From an uncultured Oscillospiraceae bacterium (lineage in GTDB: Bacteria > Bacillota > Clostridia > Oscillospirales > Oscillospiraceae), in the NCBI GenBank assembly GCA_934655875.1, contig CAKUHB010000036.1:1-23716 (forward strand): a DNA stretch of 23,716 bases. The letters run 5' to 3'. Below the pieces are notes generated by a model. It saw only the letters and a program-made list of their open reading frames with translations. It searched no databases and had not been told where the DNA came from. The stretch's first letter is position 1. Each line of letters opens with the position of its first letter. This document shows, piece after piece, positions 7,975 to 15,019 of the stretch. The translations under genes were made by a program, and so were the position numbers.

Positions 7975-10160
7975 TACAGGGGACGGTTCTTGCGGTCGTC
8001 TATCAGAACCCGGAAAACGGCTACTGCGTGCTGAAGATCCGGGCGGAGGACGGCCAGATCGTGACGGTCGTCGGCACGATCCCCATGTGTGTGGCCGGCG
8101 AGCGGCTGGCCATCGTGGGCAAGTGGTCGCGCCATCCCTCGTTCGGGCAGCAGTTCGAGGCAGAGTTCCTTGAACGCCTGATGCCCGAATCGGCCAGCGA
8201 AATCCTGGCGTTCCTCTCCTCCCGCGCCATCAAGGGCATCGGCCCCAAAACAGCGGAGAAGATCGTCAGCCAGTTCGGCGCGAAGAGCCTCGAAATTCTG
8301 GAGCAGGATCCTGCGCAGCTGACGCAGATCCCCGGGATCACAGAGAAAAGGGCGCAGGAGATGTCCGAGAGCTTCCAGAAGCAGTCCGGCATCCGCCGTC
8401 TGATCGAATTTCTGACCATGTACCACCTGCCGGCGCAGCTGGCTGTCCGACTCTACCGGGTCTACGGCGATCTGGCGCAGGAAGCGCTGCAGGACGACCC
8501 ATACTTGTTGACAGACGCCTATTTCCACGCGGATTTCTCGCAGGTGGACGCCTTTGCCATCGAGCTTGGCGTCGGCGCGGACGACGAGCGGCGCGTGGAA
8601 GCCGGGACGCTGTTTGAGCTGTCCTATAACCTCGGCGCGGGCCATACCTTCATCCCGCAGGACAAGCTGCGCGCGGCGACCTGCGCGCTTCTGGGACTGG
8701 ACGGCGAGACGATCGACGCCGCGATGGAGCGCCTGCGGGAGCAGGGGCGGATGGAGCTGTGCGAGCTGGCCGGGCTGACGGCCTGCTATCTGCCGGAATT
8801 ATATGAAGCGGAGACCTATGTCTGCCGCCGGATCCTCGGCATGACGGACGAGAGCTATCCGGAGCCGGGACACATGGGCGCGATCCTGCGTGCCATCGGG
8901 GACAAGCAGCAGATCGAATACGCGCCGGAGCAGCTTGCGGCTATCCGCGCGGCGGCCTGCCGGCAGCTGCTGATCGTGACTGGCGGCCCCGGCACGGGCA
9001 AAACGACGGTCATGTCCGGTATTTTGCAGCTGTTTGACGAGCTGAAGCTCAAAACGCAGCTGGCCGCACCGACCGGCCGCGCTGCCAAGCGATTGTCCGA
9101 GGTGACTGGGCGGGATGCTTCGACTATCCACCGTCTGCTCGAAGCGCAGTTCGATGAAGCGACGGGCGCAATGGCCTTCTTCCATGATGAGGACGCGCCG
9201 CTTCCGTGCGACGCGATGATCGTGGACGAGACGTCCATGGTCGATTTGCAGCTGATGGCGGCGCTTCTGAAAGCTTTGAAGCCGGGCTGCCGCCTGATTC
9301 TCGTGGGCGACCCGGATCAGCTGCCGCCGGTCGGCGCGGGAAATGTGTTTTCCGATCTCATCCGCAGCGGCGTCGTGCAGACGATCCGGCTGACGCAGAT
9401 CTTCCGGCAGGCACAGAGGAGTCTCATCGTCATGAATGCCCACGCCGTCAATCAGGGCGAGCTTCCCGTCCTGACGGCGACCGACCGCGACTTTTTCTTC
9501 CTCCGCCGCCGCGACCCCGCGGCTGCGGTCAAAACGATTCAGGAGCTGTGCCAGACGCGCCTGCCTAAAAATATGGGCATCGGCCCGCAGGACATTCAGG
9601 TGCTCAGCCCCAGCCGGAAGCACGAGACCGGCACGCGCGCGCTGAATCTGGCGCTGCAGGCGGTCCTCAATCCGCCAGCAGAAGGGAAAAAAGAGAAAAA
9701 GCATGGAGATTTTTCCTTCCGAATCGGCGATCGGGTAATGCAAATCCGGAACAACTATGATATAATGTGGAAACGGGCCGACGGACTTGGCTCCGGAACC
9801 GGTATTTTTAACGGCGATATCGGCTTTGTCGCGGATATCGATTTCCAGCAGGAGACGCTGACGGTGCAGTTTGACGACCGGACGGCGGAATATGCCTTTG
9901 ACATGCTCTCTGAGCTGGAGCCGGCCTATGCCATGACCGTCCATAAAAGTCAGGGCAGCGAATACCGCGCGGTGATCCTGTGCCTGTGCGGCGGGCCGCA
10001 GATGCTCCTGACAAGAAGCGTTCTGTACACGGCCATCACGCGCGCGCGGGAGCTGCTGATCATCGTTGGAAACGAAGAGACCGTCGCTGCCATGACCCGC
10101 AACGACCGCCGCCAGCGGCGCTACAGCGGGCTGAAGCTCCGGCTGGAGGGAAAGGCGTAA
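7953..10160 (+). CDS. recD2: RecD2-type 5'-3' DNA helicase (RecD/TraA family, SF1B)
   Basis: ATP-dependent 5'-3' helicase found in bacteria lacking RecBCD; RecD2 is linked to replication-fork and mismatch-repair tolerance in B. subtilis and Deinococcus. I use ATG 7953 (MEQEAQMIQGTVL) because it has an AGGAGA-type SD at about 7940 and matches the family start; ATG 7920 would add 11 residues. The 735-residue protein has an N-terminal OB-like part (1-75), helix-hairpin-helix repeats from about residue 93 (IKGIGPKTAEKI), Walker A GGPGTGKT (344-351), Walker B VDETSMVD (424-431), GDPDQLPPVGAG, a UvrD-like C-terminal domain and motif VI YTAITRAR (692-699). comFC begins 3 nt after its stop. An insertion of lysines (EGKKEKKHGD) precedes the 2B-like region. 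Confidence 0.95.
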   Translation: MEQEAQMIQGTVLAVVYQNPENGYCVLKIRAEDGQIVTVVGTIPMCVAGERLAIVGKWSRHPSFGQQFEAEFLERLMPESASEILAFLSSRAIKGIGPKTAEKIVSQFGAKSLEILEQDPAQLTQIPGITEKRAQEMSESFQKQSGIRRLIEFLTMYHLPAQLAVRLYRVYGDLAQEALQDDPYLLTDAYFHADFSQVDAFAIELGVGADDERRVEAGTLFELSYNLGAGHTFIPQDKLRAATCALLGLDGETIDAAMERLREQGRMELCELAGLTACYLPELYEAETYVCRRILGMTDESYPEPGHMGAILRAIGDKQQIEYAPEQLAAIRAAACRQLLIVTGGPGTGKTTVMSGILQLFDELKLKTQLAAPTGRAAKRLSEVTGRDASTIHRLLEAQFDEATGAMAFFHDEDAPLPCDAMIVDETSMVDLQLMAALLKALKPGCRLILVGDPDQLPPVGAGNVFSDLIRSGVVQTIRLTQIFRQAQRSLIVMNAHAVNQGELPVLTATDRDFFFLRRRDPAAAVKTIQELCQTRLPKNMGIGPQDIQVLSPSRKHETGTRALNLALQAVLNPPAEGKKEKKHGDFSFRIGDRVMQIRNNYDIMWKRADGLGSGTGIFNGDIGFVADIDFQQETLTVQFDDRTAEYAFDMLSELEPAYAMTVHKSQGSEYRAVILCLCGGPQMLLTRSVLYTAITRARELLIIVGNEETVAAMTRNDRRQRRYSGLKLRLEGKA

Positions 10161-10163
10161 GCG

Positions 10164-10817
10164 ATGAAGCTGCTTGACTGGCTGCTCGATCTTCTCTATC
10201 CGCCCAAGTGCGTCATCTGCGGCGGGCTCCTGGAAAGACGCGGCCTGGTCTGCGCGCGCTGTCTGGAGCATCTGCCGGAATATGACGGCGCGGCCCCGCA
10301 TGTCCGGTTCACGGAAGCGGGCGCGGTCAGCTTTTACTATGAAGGGGATCTGCGCACGTCGTTTCTGCGCTTCAAATTCGGCGGCGCGGCGCAGTATGCC
10401 GCAACCTATGGCGCATGGATGGCACATACGATCGAGGATAAGCTGGCAGGGCACTATGATCTTCTGACCTGGGCGCCGGTCAGCCGGGCGAGAAAGCGCA
10501 GCCGCGGCTATGACCAGTCCGAGCTTCTTTGCCGTGAGATCGGAAAGCGGCTCAGGATGGAGCCAGTGCGGACGCTGCGGAAAATCAAAAATCCGCCCGC
10601 GCAGTCGGCGCTGCCCGATCCTGCCCAGCGGCGCGCGAACGTGTCCGGCGCATATGCTCCGGAGTCGCCGGAGCGCTTTGCCGGGAAACGCATTCTGCTT
10701 ATCGACGATATTGTGACGACCGGCGCGACGCTTTCCGAGTGCAGCCGAACGCTGCTGCTTGCGGGCGCGTCGGACGTTGTATATGCGGCGCTCGCCGCAC
10801 CGAGAAAACAAGACTGA
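10164..10817 (+). CDS. comFC: ComF-family phosphoribosyltransferase-like protein
   Basis: A 217-residue protein related to ComFC, needed in Bacillus and others for the cytoplasmic steps of DNA uptake and transformation. An N-terminal four-cysteine zinc motif is present (C16, C19, C30, C33: CVIC and CARC), then a phosphoribosyltransferase-type fold with RSRGYDQSELL and the PRPP-binding-like ILLIDDIVTTGATL (177-190). It is separated from recD2 by 3 nt and its SD lies in the recD2 3' end (GGAGGG), so it is cotranscribed and probably coupled. No comFA is adjacent. Whether the organism is naturally competent cannot be told from this window. Confidence 0.9.
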   Translation: MKLLDWLLDLLYPPKCVICGGLLERRGLVCARCLEHLPEYDGAAPHVRFTEAGAVSFYYEGDLRTSFLRFKFGGAAQYAATYGAWMAHTIEDKLAGHYDLLTWAPVSRARKRSRGYDQSELLCREIGKRLRMEPVRTLRKIKNPPAQSALPDPAQRRANVSGAYAPESPERFAGKRILLIDDIVTTGATLSECSRTLLLAGASDVVYAALAAPRKQD

Positions 10818-10830
10818 AGGATACAAAGCT

Positions 10831-11862
10831 ATGAAACTGATTCGAGATATCGGCATTGACCTTGGCACGGCGAACGTCCTGTGCTACGAAGAAGGCAGAG
10901 GCATCGTCCTGCGTGAGCCGTCGGTCGTGGCTGTGGACAAGAACACCGGCAAGGTTTTGCAGGTCGGCGCGGCCGCGCGCAACATGCTGGGGCGGACGCC
11001 GGGCAATATCGTCGCTGTACGCCCGCTGCGCGACGGCGTGATCTCCGATTATGAGATGACAGAGAAAATGCTGGAGCAGTTCCTCAAGAAGATCAACCGC
11101 TTCACGCTCGTCAAGCCGCGCGTCATCGTGTCGGTGCCGTCTGGCATCACCGAGGTCGAGGAGCGCGCGGTCATTCAGGCGGCCATGGAGGCCGGTGCGC
11201 GCCGCGTGTATCTGATCGAAGAGCCGTTTGCGGCCGCGCTCGGCGCGAAGCTGCCGATCAGCGGGCCGGAGGGCCATATGGTCGTGGACATCGGCGGCGG
11301 CACGACGGATATTGCCGTGCTGTGCCTGAACGGCATCGCGACCTCCTCGTCCATCAAGATCGCGGGCGATACCTTTGACGAAGCGGTCGTTGCCTACATG
11401 CGCAAGCGCTATGGCATGCTCATCGGCCTCAACACGGCGGAGGAGGTCAAAATCACCATCGGCTGCGTCTACGAGCGCCCGCAGGAGGTCTCCATGCTGG
11501 TCAAGGGCCGCGACGCCAAGACGGGTCTTCCCAACGAGGTGACGGTCTCGTCCATGGAGATGCTCGAAGCGTTCAAGCGCCCGGCGCGGCAGATCGTGGA
11601 AGAGGTTCTGTCCGTGCTGGAGCATTCCTCGCCGGAGCTTGTCGCGGATATCGCGCAGAGCGGCATTATGCTGACCGGCGGCGGAAGCCTGCTCTACGGC
11701 TTTGACAAGCTCATTTCGGAGCGGACGGAGATCGCCTGCTCCATTGCCGACGACGCCGACTCCTGCGTCGCCAACGGCTGCGGCAAGAGCCTGCAATGGA
11801 TCTCCACCATGCAGGAGGGCACGATCAACCTCGCCCGCCGCAAGCTGATGAAGGAACAATAA
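10831..11862 (+). CDS. MreB/Mbl-family bacterial actin, without mreCD
   Basis: Actin-fold ATPase that forms membrane-associated filaments guiding lateral wall synthesis. The start ATG 10831 (MKLIRDIGIDLGTAN) follows AAGGA at 10817-10821; a longer reading from 10759 overlaps comFC and adds non-family sequence. The 343 residues are typical. Motifs are phosphate-1 DLGTAN (10-15), KPRVIVSVPSGITEVEERAV, EEPFAAALG, phosphate-2 DIGGGTTD (153-160), GDTFDEAVVAYMRKRYG, EEVKITIG and LTGGGSLLYG. mreC and mreD are not next to it, so it is an orphan copy (mbl/mreBH-like or mreB). It lies 13 nt after comFC and is followed by a terminator. Which paralog it is cannot be decided here. Confidence 0.93.
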   Translation: MKLIRDIGIDLGTANVLCYEEGRGIVLREPSVVAVDKNTGKVLQVGAAARNMLGRTPGNIVAVRPLRDGVISDYEMTEKMLEQFLKKINRFTLVKPRVIVSVPSGITEVEERAVIQAAMEAGARRVYLIEEPFAAALGAKLPISGPEGHMVVDIGGGTTDIAVLCLNGIATSSSIKIAGDTFDEAVVAYMRKRYGMLIGLNTAEEVKITIGCVYERPQEVSMLVKGRDAKTGLPNEVTVSSMEMLEAFKRPARQIVEEVLSVLEHSSPELVADIAQSGIMLTGGGSLLYGFDKLISERTEIACSIADDADSCVANGCGKSLQWISTMQEGTINLARRKLMKEQ

Positions 11863-11871
11863 AGAAATCAG

Positions 11872-11898
11872 AAAAGCCCGGAAGCATCCGGGCTTTTT
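11872..11898 (+). terminator. Terminator between mreB and the TraX-family gene
   Basis: Perfect 11-bp stem AAAAGCCCGGA (11872-11882) with TCCGGGCTTTT (11887-11897), loop AGCA, T tract to 11898. The next gene's SD starts only a few bases later, so this may be a partial (intercistronic) terminator. Confidence 0.9.
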
Positions 11899-11914
11899 CA
11901 GTCGGAGGACGCCG

Positions 11915-12658
11915 ATGAAAAAGACGCTGAACGCCAATACCATCAAGCTGATCGCCATTCTGGCCATGACGGTCGACCATGTCGCGTGGCTGCTGTTTCC
12001 GGGCTACCCAAAGGAAGCACTGCCGGTCGTCATGCATATCATCGGCCGGCTGACCTGCCCGATCATGTGCTTTTTCATCGCGGAGGGCTATCACTATACG
12101 AGGGACGTGAACAAATACACGTTCCGTCTGTTCCTGTTCGCGGTGATCTCGCATTTTGCGTATCTGTTCGCGTCCGACGCATTTGTGGACGCGCGGTCGT
12201 TCCTTCCGTTTGCGGACGGGAACCTCCTGAACCAGACGAGCGTTATGTGGTCGCTGGCGTGGGGACTTGTGATGCTGCGGACGGTGAACAGCCCGCGGTT
12301 CAGCCAGCCGGTCAAGGTGCTTTTGATCGTGCTGATCTGCCTTGTCAGCTTCCCGAGCGACTGGAGCTGCATTGCGGCTTTGTGCGTGCTGGCCTTTGGG
12401 ACGAACCGCGGCAATCTGCGCGAGCAGAGCCGGTGGATGGTGTTTTATGTGGCGCTCTACGCCGTCGTCTACTGCTTCGCCATTGACGTGCTCTACGGCA
12501 TCATGCAGATGGCCGTCGTGCTGTCCATCCCGCTTCTGGCGTGCTATAACGGCCAGCGCGGGAAAAATCCGCGGGTGAACCGTGTCATGAAATGGGTCTT
12601 TTATCTCTATTATCCGCTGCACCTGGCCGTCCTCGGCCTGATCCGGGTTCTGCGGTGA
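11915..12658 (+). CDS. TraX-family polytopic membrane protein
   Basis: A 247-residue integral membrane protein of the TraX family (PF05857). In F plasmid, TraX is required for N-acetylation of pilin; chromosomal Firmicute members are common but uncharacterised and look like membrane acyltransferases. The family start is clear: NTIKLIAILAMTVDHVAW, then IIGRLTCPIMCFFIAEGYHYTRD, with the conserved Asp-His (residues ~21-22) and Gly-Arg. I count about seven or eight hydrophobic spans. GGAGGA at about 11904 gives the start. Only 16 nt separate it from the preceding terminator, leaving no room for a promoter. The reductase gene follows after 46 nt. No conjugation genes surround it. Confidence 0.9.
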   Translation: MKKTLNANTIKLIAILAMTVDHVAWLLFPGYPKEALPVVMHIIGRLTCPIMCFFIAEGYHYTRDVNKYTFRLFLFAVISHFAYLFASDAFVDARSFLPFADGNLLNQTSVMWSLAWGLVMLRTVNSPRFSQPVKVLLIVLICLVSFPSDWSCIAALCVLAFGTNRGNLREQSRWMVFYVALYAVVYCFAIDVLYGIMQMAVVLSIPLLACYNGQRGKNPRVNRVMKWVFYLYYPLHLAVLGLIRVLR

Positions 12659-12704
12659 AGTGGCCGCGCGGACAAACTACATACGATATGCAGGAGGAAC
12701 AACA

Positions 12705-13850
12705 ATGAAACGGAGAAGATTGGGAAAAACCGGGCTTCAGGTCAGCGAGATCGGCTTCGGCGCGGAGTGGCTGGAGCGCCATCCGGAGGAGGATGGCATT
12801 GACCTGATCCGGTATGCATCTGCACAGGGGATCAATATTCTGGACTGCTGGATGCCGGATCCGAAATCCAGAGATATCATCGGCAAGGGTATCAAGGACA
12901 ACCGCAGCCAGTGGTACATTCAGGGGCATCTCGGCTCCACGTGGAAGGATGAGCAGTATTTTCGGACGCGGGACATGACATACGTCCGCCCCGCGTTTGA
13001 GGATCTTCTGCGCCGCTTGCAGACGGATTATATTGACCTTGGCATGATCCATTATGTCGATTCCGAGCAGGAATGGGAACAGATCCAGCATTCTGATTAT
13101 CTGGATTATGTCATGGAGCTCAAAAACAGCGGCGTCATCCGCCACATCGGCATGAGCTCGCACAATCCGAAGGTGGCCATGAAGGCGGCGCAGTCCGGCT
13201 ATGTGGAGATGATCCTGTTCAGCATCAATCCGGCCTTTGACATGCTGCCCGCAAGCGAGAATATCGACACGATGTTCGCCGAGCAATATGACGCAGGACT
13301 GAAGGGGATCGACCCTGACCGTGCGAAGCTGTACCGCATCTGCGAGGAGAACGACGTTGGCATCACGGTAATGAAGGGCTTTGCCGGCGGCAGACTGTTT
13401 GATGAGAAGCGCTCGCCGTTCGGCGTGCGCCTGAGCCCGGTGCAGTGCATCCATTATGCGCTGACCCGCCCGGCGGTCTGCGCGATTATGTGCGGCTACG
13501 ACAACAGGGAACAGGTCGATCAGGCGCTCGCCTATGAAACGGCTTCCGCAGACGAAAAGGACTACGCGTCCGTGATCTCGAGTGCGCCGTTCCACTCCTA
13601 CCGCGGCGAATGCACCTACTGCGGGCACTGCAAGCCCTGTGTCATGGAGCTGGACATCGCCATGATCAACAAATTCTATGATCTGGCTGTCATGCAGCCG
13701 GAGGTGCCCGCCACCGTGAAGTCCCACTATGAAGCGCTGGAGCATACCGCGTCCGCATGCATCGGCTGTCAGGACTGCGAATCCCGCTGTCCGTTCGGCG
13801 TACCCATCGCGGAGCGAATGAAGAAGACCGCAGAGCTCTTTGGGTGCTGA
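12705..13850 (+). CDS. Aldo/keto reductase-like protein with C-terminal ferredoxin-type 4Fe-4S motifs
   Basis: TIM-barrel aldo/keto reductase relative (381 residues) fused to an iron-sulfur domain. ATG 12705 is set by AGGAGG at 12692-12697; a longer reading from 12660 has no SD. The barrel starts MKRRRLGKTGLQVSEIGFG. The catalytic tetrad is not standard. Asp47 is kept (ILDCWMPDPKSRDIIG), but the usual Tyr six residues on aligns with Asp52, and the usual Lys region reads YIQGHLGS. The His of DLGMIHYVD (H116) is kept. The C-terminal Cys are C303, C306, C309, C312 and C352, C355, C358, C362 followed by Pro, the second set matching CxxCxxCxxxCP and able to hold a 4Fe-4S cluster. Such proteins are common in anaerobic Clostridia; substrate unknown. 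It may be cotranscribed with the TraX gene. Confidence 0.9.
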   Translation: MKRRRLGKTGLQVSEIGFGAEWLERHPEEDGIDLIRYASAQGINILDCWMPDPKSRDIIGKGIKDNRSQWYIQGHLGSTWKDEQYFRTRDMTYVRPAFEDLLRRLQTDYIDLGMIHYVDSEQEWEQIQHSDYLDYVMELKNSGVIRHIGMSSHNPKVAMKAAQSGYVEMILFSINPAFDMLPASENIDTMFAEQYDAGLKGIDPDRAKLYRICEENDVGITVMKGFAGGRLFDEKRSPFGVRLSPVQCIHYALTRPAVCAIMCGYDNREQVDQALAYETASADEKDYASVISSAPFHSYRGECTYCGHCKPCVMELDIAMINKFYDLAVMQPEVPATVKSHYEALEHTASACIGCQDCESRCPFGVPIAERMKKTAELFGC

Positions 13851-13865
13851 ACGGCAGCCCAAAAC

Positions 13866-14003
13866 GGCTTCCCCTGGGGGAAGCTGGCTGTGCGAAGCGC
13901 AGACTGATGAGGGACTGGATGCACCGAAGGTTCGCTTTGCAGTATCAATGGTGCTCCCCAACCCTCATCCGGCGCTTCGCGCCACCTTCCCCAAGGGGAA
14001 GGC
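13866..14003 (+). repeat. MITE/REP-like palindromic repeat element
   Basis: A roughly 138-bp element with imperfect terminal inverted repeats: left arm 13866-13913 and right arm 13962-14003, sharing GCTTCCCC/CCTTCCCC ends and GATGAGGG/CCCTCATC inner ends, with GCACC/GGTGC extending the match inward. Each arm is itself made of two small hairpins (13867-13884 and about 13891-13901 on the left; 13971-13983 and 13985-14002 on the right). No coding potential and no transposase. Similar elements are, from memory, frequent between genes in Ruminococcaceae genomes. It lies in the gap between the reductase and the convergent DUF554 gene. Confidence 0.8.
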
Positions 14004-14049
14004 TATTTTAGGTGCAGATCTGCCAGTCTTTGCGGGAAAGATCCAAGAA

Positions 14050-14080
14050 AACCTCCGTATGGCGATGCCATACGGAGGTT
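14050..14080 (-). terminator. Bidirectional terminator between reductase and DUF554 genes
   Basis: Perfect 14-bp stem (14050-14063 with 14067-14080), loop GAT. Read leftward it is followed by TTTTC and sits 17 nt after the DUF554 stop, so it mainly serves that gene. Read rightward it is followed by CTTTG and may also stop transcription from the reductase side. Confidence 0.8.
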
Positions 14081-14097
14081 CTTTGCCATATACGGTT

Positions 14098-14793
14098 TCA
14101 CAGCGGCAAAAAGGAAAACACCCACGTCATCAAGGGGACAAAGAGCAGCGCGGGCAGGAGATTTGCCGTCCTGATCTTCGTGATGCCCAGCATGTTAAGA
14201 CTGATGGCGAGGATCATCACCGAGCCGCAGCAGGAAAGATCCGCGATCGCGGCGTCGGACAGAACCGGCGCCAGCACCTGCGCCAGCAGGACGATCGCCC
14301 CCTGAAACACAAGGACGAACCCGGCGGAGCACAGGACGCCGAAGCCCAGCGTGACCGACAGCATGCATGAGGAAATGCCGTCCAGCAGCGACTTGGTGAA
14401 CAGCAGCTCATAGTCCTGCCGCAGTCCCGCGTTGATGCAGCCGACGAACGTCATCGCGCCGATGCAGAAGAGAAGAGACGCTGTCACAAAGCCCTCGGCC
14501 AGACTGGCTGTGCCGTCCGCGCGGTGAAACCGCGTCTCAATGGCCCGGCCCAGCCGGTTCAGCGCGCCGTCAAGATCCAGAAGCGTCCCGGCCGCAGTGC
14601 CCAGCACCATGGAGACGATCAGCACCAGCGCGTTTTCTCCCTTCAGCATGCCGCTGATACCGACGTAGACGGTACACAGTGCGATGGCGGTCATGATCGC
14701 GGACGCGATCTTCTCCGGGATCCCTTTTCTTGCGAGCAGCCCGACGGTACTGCCGAGCAGGACCGCGAGCGTATTGATGAGCACACCAAGCAT
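14098..14793 (-). CDS. DUF554 family membrane protein (YdfK/YqgA-like)
   Basis: A 231-residue polytopic membrane protein of the DUF554 family, found widely in bacteria with no settled function (possible transporter). The chosen start MLGVLINTLAVLLGSTVGLL has AAGGAG nine bases upstream on the minus strand; a longer in-frame reading to 15231 runs back through the promoter region and into the divergent gene and is not credible. Family features are the N-terminal GVLINTLAVLLGSTVGLLARKGIP, then SMVLGTAAGTLLDLDGALNRLG, the FCIGAMTFVGCINAGLRQDYELLFTKSLLDGISSCMLS block and a C-terminal LNMLGITKIRTANLLPAL. About six hydrophobic spans. It is transcribed away from the glycosidase-like gene at 15020. Confidence 0.92.
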   Translation of the reverse strand: MLGVLINTLAVLLGSTVGLLARKGIPEKIASAIMTAIALCTVYVGISGMLKGENALVLIVSMVLGTAAGTLLDLDGALNRLGRAIETRFHRADGTASLAEGFVTASLLFCIGAMTFVGCINAGLRQDYELLFTKSLLDGISSCMLSVTLGFGVLCSAGFVLVFQGAIVLLAQVLAPVLSDAAIADLSCCGSVMILAISLNMLGITKIRTANLLPALLFVPLMTWVFSFLPL

Positions 14794-14826
14794 GCAGAGC
14801 AGCTCCTTTTCATACAGATCTCGGAT

Positions 14827-14850
14827 ATCATACCATAAAACTGCAAAACA
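14827..14850 (-). promoter_or_regulatory. Candidate promoter for the DUF554 gene
   Basis: On the minus strand an extended -10 TGGTATGAT (hexamer complement at 14827-14832) lies about 34 nt before the start codon. No good -35 is found at 17 nt, so it is a weak or extended -10 promoter call. Confidence 0.4.
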
Positions 14851-14935
14851 GGGAAGATTTCTTTCAGAAAACAGGAAAAAATGCGAAAATTGTGGGAAGA
14901 TTACCCCATGAAGAGGAATATAATTCCAAAAAAGG

Positions 14936-14964
14936 TAGAAATCCTGCGCAATATATAGTATAAT
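14936..14964 (+). promoter_or_regulatory. Promoter for the SH3/glycosidase-like gene
   Basis: TAGAAA (14936-14941), 17-nt spacer, perfect TATAAT (14959-14964). A 7-bp hairpin TGCGGGA / TCCCGCA (14986-14992 with 14996-15002) lies in the leader just upstream of the SD GGGAG (15010-15014). Confidence 0.7.
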
Positions 14965-15019
14965 ACACCTATCTTTAATACAATTTGCGGGAATTTCCCG
15001 CAGACAGTTGGGAGATAGT

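Noticed and set aside
9761..9766. TATAAT inside recD2
   Set aside because: No -35 at a suitable distance and deep within a coding region; treated as chance.
8799..10868. 689-codon minus-strand frame
   Set aside because: Antisense to recD2 and comFC, crosses gene borders, Arg/Ala/Gln-rich composition typical of shadow frames.
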